Assembly: GCA_017893485.1 (NCBI GenBank)
Contig: CM030362.1
Span: 62,001 to 126,000 of the forward strand
Origin: Hemerocallis citrina
Taxonomy: Eukaryota > Streptophyta > Magnoliopsida > Asparagales > Asphodelaceae
Reading direction: 5' to 3'
DNA length: 64,000 nucleotides
Shown here: piece after piece, positions 12,301 to 23,341 of the stretch
How the letters are laid out: every line of letters starts with the position of its first letter
How positions within the stretch are numbered: the first letter of the stretch is position 1
Translations under genes and position numbers: made by a program
The notes under the pieces: model-generated
What the model saw: the letters and a program-made list of their open reading frames with translations, nothing else
What the model was told of the DNA's origin: nothing
Database searches by the model: none

Positions 12301-14658
12301 AAGAAAAACCCACTTTTATTTTATGCCTACTATTTTAGAGCACCTTCATATAGTCTCCTATAATCCTATGAATTAGTCCAGGCACAATTTAAGATAGCTA
12401 GAAAGCCACGCGGTTTTAAATGTTAACCATAATTTTGGTTGACTGTTAGGCAAAGAATCTGAAATGCCGCAACTTTTTTTTAAAAAGTTTATTAATGATA
12501 ATAGTAAATAAATAACTCATTATAATAATAACAAAAGGGAAATTATCAGTTAAAAGATGAGACTATAAAGGGAAATTATGTTTTATTACATATATATATA
12601 TATATAATAAAACATAAGGCAAAGCTATCAAGTGGCTCTCCTTCAATTGGAAGGAAATCAATGGTCAAGATTTATGCTCACAAAAGATATTTTTCCGCCC
12701 GCTACAGTAACGGTACTGTAGCTACAGTAGCCTCATTCAGGTTTTTCCCCCTTTTTTTTCAGGATAATGATCAACATTTGAATGTGGCTACTGTAGACTC
12801 ATACGTACTATACTCATATATGGTTGAGATCAAGCCTGAGATGATTGGCCACTACCTTTGCTGAGTTCACCATTTCATACAAGTCCGTCAAGCATGGACC
12901 TGGTATTGGTGCTACTCACTCTTCCAGGTTCATTCTCCTCAAGTGAAGAGCCACCAAAATGTCTTTTAGAGTCTGGAAGAAGCTGTGCTACTAGGCTATT
13001 TAATTTAGGAATATGTGGTTCCGTGTTTTCTGTTGTGAACTTTGCTAAATTTTGACTCATATAGTTGATATTTGTTTGGGTTTTAAAATTAATTATCATT
13101 TAATTCCTACTTTCAATTAATTAAGAAAAGACTAATTAAAATCATACTAATCTTAATTAAGAAAAGTTTTAATTGTTGTGGTTTAATTGGTCTTTTCTTA
13201 ATTAATTAAAATTTAGGGATTAAAAATTAATTAGTTTAAATCTAATTAAGCTTAATTAACTCATCCAAAACATTAGGAATTAAGCTTAAATAAAATTAAT
13301 TAATCCCTAATTTTGAATTAATTTCATGTAAAACAAAAAATAAAAAAGTGTTTTAAATTACTTTCGTTACAGTATTACTACAACCAAAACAAAGCTAACA
13401 TTTAATTATTGCTACAGTAAACCTATATTCAACCAAAGCTACTTTTAAGAAATCAAATATAAGGAATTGCTTTCGTTATAGTGCTTTTTCCTCTCTTCAT
13501 TTTTTTTTTACAACCAACCAAACCACCCCTAATTGTTTTAGTATGTAATTATTTTACGACATTCTAATTATTTTTTATAACTTATCGTGTAGTCACTAAC
13601 TAGATGGTATTGCATATAATTGTTGACCTATGTGATTTGTTATGTGATTTGTTAGACAAATAGGATTGCATATATTCTACTGTTTACAGTGTTTTTCATA
13701 TATTGCATCGTTCAGAAGACGTGTCGTAGGCATGTGTCCACGGGTAAACCTAGTATGTATATATATATATATATATATAGGGAAAGGCTCCGTTGCACAC
13801 TACTTTTGGTGCTCACCGCGTGAACACTACGTCTTCGGGCGTTCAAATCGAAAATCCGAACCGTTCACATTGATCTACACATCTAAATTAGTCTAAATAT
13901 GTAAAATCAAATCATTTGAAATTCATTTGCCCATTCATTGAAGTGTTACAAAATTGTATGGCTGAAATTCATTGTTTTTATAGTCGCGTGATGGATGGGC
14001 AAATGAATTTCAAATGATTTGATTTTACATATTTAGACTAATTTAGATGTGTAGATCAATGTGAACGGTTCGGATTTTCGATTTGAACGCCCGAAGACGT
14101 AGTGTTCACGCGGTGAGCACCAAGGTAGTGTGCAACGGAGCCTTTTCCTATATATATATATAAAACAAATGGCACATAAAAATCATGACAGAATATTGAC
14201 TCTTGACTAATGCATTCGACCTTGATTCAACCATTTATTCAATTGAATAATTAATAATCTTTTAATTTTCAACACTACTTACATTTGACTGTTTGCCCTT
14301 GCTTTCCAGTGCAGAACTAGTCTTACATGAAGAAATACATTATAATGATCTTGTGCCCTCTCATCAATTTTCAAATTGGTCATCTGAAGTAGAGAATACT
14401 ATCAAACAAGATGTCAATAGAAGCAAAGGGACTTCTATGGAAGGTAGAAACCGTAGAATTGTTGTATGGACATGTATCTTCCCTGTCTTTTCTTTGTCAT
14501 ATATGCTATATATCTTCTTGTATATTTATCAAGATTTATGTATCATAAGCATATGTATCTATCTAGGCAGTTAAAATCGGTTTTTGTAACTAATCGATCT
14601 AAGAGCGATTAGTGATTAATCGGTTAATCGAAAAATAATCGAGGATTAAATCGGAAAA

Positions 14659-14693
<35 letters not shown>

Positions 14694-15175
14694 CTAGGCA
14701 GTTAAAATCGGTTTTTGTAACTAATCGATCTAAGAGCGATAAGTGATTAATCGGTCAATCGAAAAATAATTGGGGATTAAATCGGAAAAATCGTGTGTGT
14801 GTTGTGTGTGTGTGTGTGTGTATTAAAATCGGTTTTTGGAACTAATTGGTCTAGGAGCGATTAGTGATTAATCGGCTAATCGGAAAATAATCGGGGATTA
14901 AATTGGAAAAATCGTGTATATAATCAAAAAATAATCGGGGATTAATTTGGAAAAATCGTGTATATAATCGGAAAATAATCGGGGATTAAATCAGGAAAAT
15001 CGTGTGTGTGTGTGTGTGTGTGTATACACAAAGAAAGCTATCAAGTGGCTCTCCTTCAATCACCCCGGAATCAAAGGCCCAAATTTAACCTCACAAAACA
15101 CATTTTCCCCTCAAAACTCAAATTCAAATCCCCCTCCCAAAACAACTCCATTATTTATTTAATTATTTCTCTCTA

Positions 15176-15221
<46 letters not shown>

Positions 15222-18200
15222 GGCTAAATTTTTTAAAAACAAAACACTGAACTTTGGGCCATTTTAAAAAAAACCACACTATGTTTTTTTATATAAAAAA
15301 CCGCTCAAAACTTTAGTTTAAAAAAACACACACTGACAGAGTTAGGGTAAGGGTTAGGGTTAGTTCAGGGGGGTTTATTTAAATATCTGATTAGTTAAGT
15401 GATGTTTTTTTAAACACAAATGAAAGATGAAAGTGGTTTTTTTAAATTTAGCCTAACGGAAACCTAACTCCGTTAAAGTGAGTTTTTTTAAACTATAGTT
15501 TTGTGCGGTTATTAAAAAAAAAAAAAAAAAACTTAGTACGATTTTTTTAAAATGGCCCAAAATTTAGTGGGTTTTTTTAAAATATAGCCATATATATATA
15601 TACTTATGGAAACATGGACTTTTATTTACAACTAATTATTGTCATACTATTCAAACTTGAGCTACCTAATTGTTGATTTACTGTTTACAAGGCTTTTCAT
15701 GTGCTGTATCGTTCTGAAGACGTGCCGTAGGCACGTGCCCACGGGAAAATCTAGTATATATATATAAATGATATATCCTCATTATGTGGCAACCCTAAAC
15801 CCTAACATAAAATTATAATGAGATTATCAAATAGGAACATATAGTTATCGAGCAAAAGAAGAGAGTACTTGGTTTGGGTTTGGGTTTGGATTTTGGATTT
15901 GGATTTGAGTTTGGGCTGAATTGAGGCCAAATAATGCAAACGACCAAGAAAATTTATGGAAGGGATTTAATCGGTTAATCGGACACTTAAAATTGGCCAA
16001 TTAACCACTAATCGGCCAATTATACTCGATTAAATCGCTAACTATTGAAATACTAAAAATCGCTTAGCCTCCGATTAGCGATTAATCGGATTTTAATTGC
16101 TTAGGTATCTATTCCGGTATGACTAAGTTACTTAGCCCCTGGCATTCTATTAGGAAATTTTGGATTTCATTATGAAGATTTGAGCTGGCCAGAAGATGCA
16201 GTGATCACTTATCATTCTTCTTTTTCCCCTAAATTAAACTTGTTAAGGTGTGGCATATCAAATGCACCATTTTGTTTACTGACCCTTTTGTGGAAAAAGG
16301 CTGTATCCAATTCTCACCAACCATGGTTTGTTTAGTTATATATTACAATGGTTGTTTATTTTGGCCTTTTTTACTCACTGTACATTTTGGGTCGTTCACT
16401 ACATTTTCACTTATAGACAGGATGTTTATGTTGGCTTTAGTATGATTATCATGTGCCACGATTGAGGGTTGACATAAATATTATGCTCTTTCTTTTGGTT
16501 GTATATGTCTGTTAGACTATGAGCTAATTACTAGCTTCTTGCCTTACTATTTTCTTAAGTTTACTAAGTATGATTATCATGTGCCACGATTGAGGGTTGA
16601 CATAAATATCATGCTCTTTCTTTTGGTTGTATGTCTGTTAGACTATGAGCTAATTACTAGCTTCTTGCCTTACTACTCCCTCTGTTTCAAAATATAAGTC
16701 ATTCTAGGTTTATACACTACTATTAAGAAAACACATAGGATTGAAAAAAGTACTAGACATTCTTGGTTTTGAAGCTCATAAATGAGCTATCGATTGTAAA
16801 ATGTCCTACTTGCCCTCTATAAAAATAGGGAGTAGGTGTAAATGAAAATATAGGTGTAAAATTGGAAATATCATAGAAAATTAATTGATGGACATTTAAG
16901 AATGACAAGACATCTACATTGAAAACCTAAAGTGACTTATATTTTGAAAGAAAAAAAAGGCTAGAATGACTTATATTTTGAAACGGAGGGAGTATTTTCT
17001 TAAGTTTACTAAGTACAATTTCAACAAAAAAAATTAAAGAAAGTACAATTTGTAACGTCAACTACAATAAAATACAATTTTCCATAATGCTCCTATACTG
17101 AGGAATTTTCCCATAGATTATTTATTGAGTTTTTATACTTCGATTTCAAATTCTGTCAGATTTACTGAAAAAGACTGGCGGTGGTGGTGGCGGTGGTGAT
17201 GGAGACACAAATGATCCACGAGTGAGATTGAAACGTGATTGTGTGGGTATTCTGGCAGCATTTAAGCTTGCTAATCCTACTCAGCATTTAGTTATTGTGG
17301 CGAACACTCATATTTACTGGTAATGTTACAGAATGTTTCTCTATAAATCATAAATGTTTCAATGCATAGTTTGTTCCTTTCAGCTAACATGGTGTTTTCA
17401 TCTGCATTGAATCTTTTTAATGTAGTTAAAATTTGAAATTCTATAAGTTTTCACTATCTGTAAAATTTGAAATTCTAAATTTTCACTATCTGCTCACTGT
17501 TGATGTTTATTTTTCAATATTCTTCTCTCTCTCTCTCTCTCTCTCAGCATTTTCTCAACTTCATCTGTGATTAATTAATTTCTCGCATGTTGTTGCAGGG
17601 ATCCAGAGTGGGTTGATGTGAAGCTTGCACAAGTGAAATATCTTTTATTGCGACTTACTAAGTTCAAAGAAGCTGTTTCAAATAAATATGGTTCTGTTCC
17701 TTCAGTAATAGTTACAGGCGATTTTAATTCTACTCCAGGAGATGAGGTTAATACTTCATTGTTTTGTAGTTTAATTATTTGAGTTTTAAGTGGGTTATCT
17801 AGAAATAGTTAAGAAAATTTAAATAATCTAGTGGATAGTCTTCTCGTTTGCTTCTGATGGTTTACTGTATTCAATTCATTCAGGTGTACCAGTATCTCGT
17901 GTCCATAAATGCTGCTGCAGAATCTTCAGGAGCTCCATATAAGCTATGCAGTCTTTACGGGTCAAATGGAGGGGAACCACCATTCACAAATTGTACTCCT
18001 GGTTTCACAGGAACTCTAGATTATATATTCTTATCAACTACTGGCTTTCTGAAGCCTGTTAGTTTACTCCAACTCCCTCAACCCGAATCGGCTGACATCG
18101 TTGGTGGCCTTCCAAACTTCTATCACCCCAGCGATCATCTTCCTATTGGTGCTGATTTTGAGGTTGGCATGTCTTCTTCAAGTTCTGGGCGAAGTCCTGA

Positions 18201-18258
18201 GCTACTGCATGATCTTGATCTTGAAAGCAATCTTGTTAGGTTGAAGATTGAAGAATAA
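6382..18258 (+). CDS. CCR4-4: Carbon catabolite repressor protein 4 homolog 4 (EEP-family nuclease), nine exons
   Basis: Exons: 6382-6457, 6547-6587, 7028-7077, 9401-9470, 10566-10687, 14310-14443, 17160-17319, 17599-17746, 17884-18258. All eight introns are GT...AG and phases join without a break: 1176 nt, 391 residues plus stop. The endonuclease/exonuclease/phosphatase fold is shown by [11 protein letters not shown] (substrate/metal Asn), ADLLCIQELDEYD (catalytic Glu, split by intron 4), [31 protein letters not shown] and [14 protein letters not shown] [10 protein letters not shown] (catalytic Asp-His). Family members are mRNA deadenylase-like or related nucleases; the specific substrate is not shown by sequence. 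The ATG at 6382 is the first in frame, but the frame stays open upstream, so an upstream exon with a targeting peptide is possible. Introns 5 and 6 are swollen by transposons, yet all splice sites are preserved. Confidence 0.93.
6588..10565 (+). other. CCR4-4 introns 2-4, no recognisable insertions
   Basis: Introns 2 (6588-7027), 3 (7078-9400) and 4 (9471-10565) are AT-rich. Intron 2 has a short CA run at 6891-6904. I see no transposon termini, RNA gene or conserved coding stretch between the three exons lying here (7028-7077 and 9401-9470, then 10566 onward). Confidence 0.6.
11246..11563 (+). mobile_element. TRIM (terminal-repeat retrotransposon in miniature) in intron 5
   Basis: Two direct repeats of about 76 bp, 11246-11321 and 11489-11563, start TG and end ACA and are roughly 85-90% alike by eye. 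The 5' copy is directly followed by TGGTATCAGAGC (11322-11333), the primer-binding site for initiator Met-tRNA. The 3' copy is directly preceded by a purine tract CTAAGGGGGCG (11478-11488). Flanks are CATAT and CATCT, a near-exact 5-bp target duplication. The 318-bp element has no coding capacity, so it must have used enzymes from another retrotransposon. It lies in sense orientation within the CCR4-4 intron. Confidence 0.88.
11564..12610. other. Intron 5 filler, possible captured exon on minus strand
   Basis: Mostly featureless. On the minus strand at about 11880-11770 a TTTCTTTCTTAG acceptor-like site is followed by a short acidic reading ([20 protein letters not shown]). This resembles an exon fragment but is too short to identify. 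No other structure seen. Confidence 0.25.
12612..13753 (+). mobile_element. Helitron, non-autonomous, copy 1 (intron 5)
   Basis: The 3' terminus is CGTGTCGTAGGCATG, a short hairpin, then CTAG (13750-13753) followed by T, as for Helitrons ending CTRR before a T. The 5' part has the family start AAAGCTATCAAGTGGCTCTC (about 12620-12640), shared with four more copies in this window. There is no coding content, and no target duplication is expected. The exact 5' base is uncertain because the start lies in AT-repeat DNA. Confidence 0.75.
13780..14148. mobile_element. Foldback MITE with 160-bp arms (intron 5)
   Basis: The arms 13780-13940 and 13991-14148 are reverse complements over about 160 bases with only a handful of differences, separated by a 50-base loop. 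Termini read GGGAAAGGCTCCGTTGCACA and its complement, inside a TA dinucleotide run, so the target duplication is probably TA. A decayed relative occurs at 47719-48000. The transcript of the host gene would carry a very long hairpin here. Confidence 0.88.
14575..15022. repeat. Tandem subterminal repeats with (GT)n tracts in hAT
   Basis: A unit of about 125 bp starting TTAAAATCGGTTTTTG and ending GGAAAAATCGTGTG recurs at about 14571, 14701 and 14824, with shorter partial units up to 15000. Each full unit ends in a GT microsatellite (14661-14690, 14793-14820, 15002-15022). Confidence 0.8.
15025..15754 (+). mobile_element. Helitron, non-autonomous, copy 2 (nested in hAT)
   Basis: The 5' family start AAAGCTATCAAGTGGCTCTC is at 15033-15052. 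The 3' terminus is the hairpin CGTGCCGTAGGCACG, then ACGGGAAAATCTAG ending at 15754, followed by T. It is inserted within the hAT 14563-16104 and itself holds a MITE (15222-15589). Confidence 0.78.
15222..15589. mobile_element. MITE family A, copy 1
   Basis: Ends GGCTAAATTTTTTAAAAAC and AAAAAATATAGCC-like are inverted; the interior carries AAACACAAATGAAAGATGAA and a TTAGGGTTAGTTC block that recur in the copy at 45141-45504. It is flanked by ATA-rich DNA with a probable 2-3 bp TSD. There is no coding capacity. The superfamily is unclear. Confidence 0.7.
16441..17011 (+). repeat. 128-bp tandem duplication, second copy split by a MITE
   Basis: 16441-16568 and 16569-16675 plus 16993-17011 are direct copies, starting TATGATTATCATGTGCCACG, with only a few differences. 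In the first copy the sequence CTTACTATTTTCTTAAG is uninterrupted. In the second the same site holds the Stowaway MITE between duplicated TA. Confidence 0.92.
16676..16992. mobile_element. Stowaway-like MITE (Tc1/mariner), TA duplication
   Basis: Termini CTCCCTCTGTTTCAAAATAT and ATATTTTGAAACGGAGGGAG are inverted repeats matching the CTCCCTCCGT-type Stowaway end. It is flanked by TA at 16674-16675 and 16993-16994. The unoccupied site is preserved in the neighbouring duplicate, which proves the boundaries. Length 317 bp, no coding. Confidence 0.93.
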
Positions 18259-19082
18259 AAAGACTAGACACTACCAAATTAAATAAGTGTATTATCAATC
18301 TGTTCTCTTACCTGTGATAAAATTTTCAGTTATGTTGTAAGCTAGTATTATTGTTGGAACATCAATTTCTTTTATTTTAAACACAATGAGAAGATTTCAA
18401 ATATATATATATATACAATAAAGAAAATGGTTTTCTTGAAACGTAGTTCCAGTTCAAATGCCGAAACGGTTAACCATTTATATTAGCTGTCAATTTGTAG
18501 CTGACTTGCTTCAGGACTTACGGGAAGTTGTGATAAGAAGGGTTTGTTGGCTTGTCTGGGAGTTTGTTTGAACCAGCTGAATTTAGCTGTGTTAAGATTA
18601 GGGTGCACTTTAAGTACATATTGTGAATCTGTGAGTAGAAACCCTGTATCTGTCCACTAATCTTCTCAAGCTCATTTGTTATGGTTGCTATTTTCCCTAT
18701 AACAATGCGACTGGTGAGTGTGTTTACGGTGCATGGTCAAACCTAAAATCAAGTGCAGCAAAAGCTCGAACTGGATCCACAATTACACGTTTGCAGGTAT
18801 GGACAATGTAGAGCTACGGTCCTGTTATCTGGTTTGTGTTTTCACCTTTTTGGTGTGGTGTCATTGATTGTTTCTTTGGTGTGAAAACATTTTCGGAGGG
18901 GATGGCAGAACCTAGCTAATATGGGTGGAACTTGGTGGTCATAGTAGCAAGTTAGAATTCAATCTATCCTTTGTAAACTAGGAGGAGCGCAAACCCCCTC
19001 AGTAGTATATGGCAGTGAGGACCTACTAAGCTACCAGCCTTCCTCTTCTTAGACTTCATCTTCAGTTTACTACTTGCCTCAT
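18259..19082 (+). other. CCR4-4 3' UTR and downstream region
   Basis: After the stop at 18258 an AT-rich 3' UTR follows; AATAAGTGT at 18281 and ACAATAAAG at 18415 are possible poly(A) signals. From 18430 to 19082 I see no gene and no clear transposon termini. Confidence 0.4.
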
Positions 19083-19460
19083 TGTCAAAATTAATCCTTA
19101 AAATCCTAGTGGCGGAAAACTCAATTTATTTACTTAGGCCTAAAACAAAGAAAAGCACAAAAGGAAATTGAAAAGTTACTGCTCTTATACAGAAAATTAA
19201 AATGAATACAACTGAAACTTCAAGATGGGAATTTTTTTTCTTCTTTTCTTTCTTCTGTCCCTTACATCAGATAGGATGTCTAATTTATAGATATGACTCA
19301 ACAGATTTCACCTACAAATATTCAACCAACTGAAGACACAATCAGCAACTGACTCCTACTCTATCTCAACCACCTACCAGACATCAAGACTTATTCAAAC
19401 TCCTCTTGACAAAGCTAACTGATAAAATAACTAGTCAGTAAGATGCACTAAGTTTTGACA
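19083..19460 (-). repeat. 3' LTR of the minus-strand copia fragment
   Basis: The 378-bp segment reads TGTCA at both ends in inverted sense (TGTCAAAACTTAG on the minus strand at 19460; TGTCAAAATTAATCC on the plus strand at 19083). It directly abuts the polypurine tract at 19461-19471. Confidence 0.8.
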
Positions 19461-19469
19461 CTCCCCCTT

Positions 19470-20120
19470 AGTGCATAATTATGGTTTATCACACCAAGAG
19501 CATTTCTAAAGCTTTCAAACTTAGCCTTTGAAAGTGCTTTAGTAAACACATCTGCTACTTGGTTCTCGGTCCGGACACTCTTTAGCTCAATTGCTTGATC
19601 CAGCACTTTCTCTTGAACAAAGTGATGCTGGGTTTCAATGTGTTTTGTGCGGGCATGAAACGCCGGATTTGCTGCAAGCTTGATTGCACTCTCATTGTCA
19701 CACCGAATAGGTACTGCGTACTTCAAATCTCCATAGATGTCACCAACTAGCCGCTTCATCCAGACACACTCTTGCGTAGCCATTGTTGCTGCAACATACT
19801 CAGCTTCGGTGCTAGAAAGAGCTACAGATTACTGCTTTTTACTGCACCATGAAATATCTGCTGAACCAGTATTGAAACAATATCCAGTGGTAGACCGTCT
19901 ATCATTTACATCACCTGCCCAATCTGCGTCAGTGAAGCCATTTAAGAAGAAATTGTTGTTTTTCTTGTACCACAGTCCATACTCTAAAGTTCCTATTGAA
20001 TACCACATAATCCTCTTCGCTGCAATCAAATGAAGAACAAGTGGACTTTCCATGAATTGAGAAATAACTCCAACCGAATACGAAATATCAGGTCTTGTGA
20101 TAGTTAAATATATTAGACTA
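19470..20120 (-). pseudogene. copia RNase H remnant
   Basis: The reading includes ITRPDISYSVGVISQF, GFTDADWAGDVNDRRSTTGY, a stop replacing a residue after SWCSKKQ (near 19830), TEAEYVAATMATQECVWMKR, then PIRCDNESAIKLAANP and RTKHIETQHHFVQEKV. This is the C-terminal RNase H of a copia polyprotein. The N-terminal three quarters are absent. Confidence 0.88.
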
Positions 20121-22757
20121 GAATTTTTTTGATAAGAGTGGTCCAGTCGTCAGGAGGAGCTCCGTCTTCGACGCACAGAACCTCCGGGGAGTCTGTACTT
20201 GGCTTCAACAGGACTTCGATCAGGACCATGCGGTCGAGGCCTTCAAAGGATGAGGAAGCCAATTTTGACAGGGCGTCGGCCTCGGCATTCAGCTTCCGGG
20301 GGATCCTTAAGACAGCCGATTCGTCGAAGGACGATAATAGGCATTGGACAATGGCCCGGTACTTGATCATCCGATCGTCACAGGCCTCGTAGTCTCCGGT
20401 GATCTGGTTGACCACCAGCTGAGAGTCGCTAAAGGCCCTGATTTGTCTGGCACCGGCTTGATGAGCCAGGTTGAGCCCGGCGATCATCGCCTCGTATTCA
20501 GCCTCGTTGTTAGAGGTCGGAAAGTTGAGGCGGAGACAATACTGGAGGAGGAAACCATCCGGGCCTCGAAGAATGATGCCCGCACCATTCCCCATTTTGC
20601 AAGAGGAGCCGTCGACGTAAACTTCCCACGTCTGGTCGGCTTCTTTGCTCGCGGGTTGCTCGGAGATGGTGCATTCTGTAATGAATTCAGCGAGGGCCTG
20701 CCCTTTGATGGACGTTCTTGGTTGATAGCCGATGTCGTACTGGCTGAGTTCGATCGACCATTTGACTAGTCATCCGGAGCTCTCGGGTTTGTAAAGCACG
20801 GCCTTCAAGGGTTGATCCGTGATTACCTGGATCGAATGCACCTGAAAGTAAAGGCGGAGCTTTCGCACGGCTATGACCAAGGCGTATGCCACCTTCTCCA
20901 TCCTGGAATACCGAGTCTCGGCGTCGAGCAGGACCTTACTCACATAGTAGAGGGGCTTTTGAACCCCTTCCTCTTCTCGGACGAGGACAGCGCTGAGCAC
21001 GTTCTCCGAAGCAGAAAGGTAGAGCCAGAGTGGCTCCCCTGGTTCGGGCTTCCTGAGGAGAGGAGGGTTGGCGAGGACTCTTTCAACTGTGTGAAGGCCT
21101 CTTGCTGTTGAGCACCCCACTCGAACCTTCCAGTGCCGCGCAGCGCCTTGAAGAACGGAAGGGACTTCTCTCCAGATTTGGAGAGGAAATGGCCGATGGC
21201 CGCCAGCCTACCCGTTAGCCTCTGGACTTCTTTGACATTCCTGGGAGGGGCCATGTCTATTATGGCCTAGATTTTTTCGAGGTTTGCCTCGATGCTGCGC
21301 TGGCTGACGATGAACCCTAAGAACTTCCCCGAGGAGACGCCGAAGGCGCACTTCGCCGGGTTGAGCCTCATGTTGTGGGTTCGAAGGACCCCAAAGGCTT
21401 CTTCCAGGTCGGCGACGTGGTGCTGTCTGTGCTGACTTTTGACGAGTATGTCGTCGACGTATACCTCCATGTTATGCCCGATTTGTTCTTTAAAGACTCG
21501 GTTGACGAGTCTCTGGTAGGTGGCACCGACGTTCTTCAGTCCGAAGGGCATGATCCGGTAGCAATACAGTCCCTGGTCTGTGACGAAGGACGTCTTGGCG
21601 ATGTCCGGAGGAAACATCCGGATTTGGTTATAGCCCGAAGGCATCCATGAAGGAAAGGAGCTCGTGACCCGAGGTAGCATCGATCAGGGCATCGATGCTA
21701 GGGAGAGGGAACGGATCCTTGGGGCATGCCTTGTTGAAGTCGGTAAAATCTATGCAGATCCTCCAACTCCCGCTCGCCTTCTTCACCATGACGACGTTCG
21801 CCAGCCACACGGGGTAACTGACCTCTTGTACAAAACGTGCGGACAAGAGCTTGTCCACTTCTGCGTTTACTGCCTGTTGTCGCTCAGGAGCGAACTTGCA
21901 CTGCTTTTAGATGACTGGTTTCGACCCATGAATCACGCTGAGTTTGTGCATGATGAGATCTTCGGAGATACCAGGCATGTTAGAGGGCTTCCAGGCAAAG
22001 AGGTTGAAATTGCGCCGAATGCAGGCGATTAGGGCGGACTTGAGGTCGGGGGCGAGGGAGCAGCTTACTCGGAAGTGCTTCGACGCATCCCCTGTCTCGA
22101 ACGAGACATCCTGCAGCTCGTCCGCCGGCTCCGGCTCTGGCTGGGTTCTTTCGGTTCCAGCTCGACGGCATCGAGGGAAAACACCCCGCTTCCGATCGCC
22201 ATCATGTAGCACGAACGTGCAGCTTCCTGATTCCCTCGGACAACTCCGACGCTAGTGTTGGTAGGGAATTTTATTTTCTGATGGTAGGCCGAGGGAACCG
22301 CCTGGAGGGAGCAGAGCCCCGGACGGTCGAGGATGGCATTGTAGGCTGCCTTTACATTCACAACCATGAAATCCATGGACTCGGTCCTTCTGTTCGGGGT
22401 CGTGCCTGCCGTGACGTCTAGGGTGATGATCCCCTCTATAGTCACGGGGACGGCGGAGAATCCGTGCAGGGTATACCCGGCTAGCTTTAGTTTTTCACGG
22501 GAGAGCTTTAGGTTCTCGAATGCTTCTAAGAACAGAATGTTGATCGAGCTCTCGTTGTCCACGAGGATTCTCCAGACCTCGAAGTTTGTCATGCTGAGGT
22601 TGATGACGAGTGCATCACAATGAGGGAGTCGGACCCCTTCCAGATCCTCTCCTGAGAAGGAGACAGGGAGTTGCTGGACCTGGGGGGAGAGAGGCCCCTG
22701 GACGGTGTTGACATCCCGGATGAAGGCCTTGTGGGAAGTGTTGGATTCCCCTCCCAT
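20121..22757 (-). pseudogene. gypsy pol: protease, RT, RNase H, second RNase H
   Basis: Protease-like part (22757-22065) contains WRILVDNESSINILF, where the expected Asp-Ser-Gly is altered. Reverse transcriptase spans about 21860-21260 with WRICIDFTDFNKACPKD, MPFGLKNVGATYQRLV and EVYVDDILVKS, the YVDD catalytic motif intact. RNase H follows (21254-20770), reading RTGRFEWGAQQQEAFTQLK and the Asp-bearing LRLYFQVHSIQVITDQ. A second RNase H (about 20640-20250) carries YVDGSSC, NEAEYEAMIAGL and AFSDSQLVVNQ, the Asp-Glu-Asp set. Stops and frame changes near 22000, 21680, 21260 and 20770 make it non-functional. Confidence 0.85.
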
Positions 22758-23341
22758 GGGCCCTCCGTGGACGCAATGCAGGATTGCCTGACCCTCAGGC
22801 TCCTCGGGCTCCGGATCCCGCTCGGGACGCTGTCGGTGCCCTCAAGGAGGAGGGGAATCTCTCCTGTTCCTGTTGTCCCTCTGTTCCCGGTCGCCTTTCC
22901 GTTTGAATTCTCAGAGGTACCCTTGTTGGATGAGAGCCTCAATTTCGTCCTTCAGGGCGCGGTAGTGGTCTGTGTCGTGCCGTTGTCCCGGTGAAAACGG
23001 CAATAGAACTACTGATCCCTCTTCTTATTGGTGTTGTTGGACGGTCGAGGGGGGTACTGGACGAGATCGCTGTCTTCAATCGCTAAGAGGATTGTCGACA
23101 CGTTCTGTGTCAGTGGAGTGTACATCTCGAAACGGGGGATCGGCGGAACCTTCTTTGCGGAGCCCCCATCTCTTGGAGCTTTTTTCGCCGGCTCAACCTC
23201 ATCGGCCTTGCGCTTCCCCTTCCTGGGAACTTCCTTCTAGTCCTCTGGATTGAGGGCCTCTTCGGCTCGAATATATTTTTTGACCTGGCTGAGGAGGTCG
23301 GGGAAGTCTATCGGCGGCTTCTTTGCCAGGGAGGCCTTCAG

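Larger units (their letters stand above)
14563..16104. mobile_element. Non-autonomous hAT element (intron 6) with 8-bp TSD
   Basis: Left end CTAGGCAGTTAAAATC and right end GATTTTAATTGCTTAG are inverted repeats, 14 of 16 matching. The target duplication GTATCTAT is exact (14555-14562 and 16105-16112). There is no transposase. Subterminal DNA carries many copies of AATCGG and its complement, typical binding-site clustering for hAT ends. It contains a Helitron (15025-15754). Confidence 0.87.
19083..20120 (-). mobile_element. Ty1/copia 3' fragment, minus strand
   Basis: Read on the minus strand: end of reverse transcriptase/RNase H, purine tract CTAAGGGGGAG, then an LTR with ends TGTCA...TGACA. 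Everything upstream of LIYLTITRPDISYS (about 20115-20075) is missing, cut where a gypsy fragment begins. This is a different family from the two other copia elements in the window. Confidence 0.88.

Noticed and set aside
14575..15022. CRISPR-like array from regularly spaced repeats
   Set aside because: Units are long, contiguous and end in GT microsatellites within a hAT; no short repeat/spacer structure.
15341..15363. GGGTTAGGGTTAG telomere-like repeat
   Set aside because: Only about three units, and it lies within a MITE family that has a similar block at 45241-45255, so it is not a telomeric relic.
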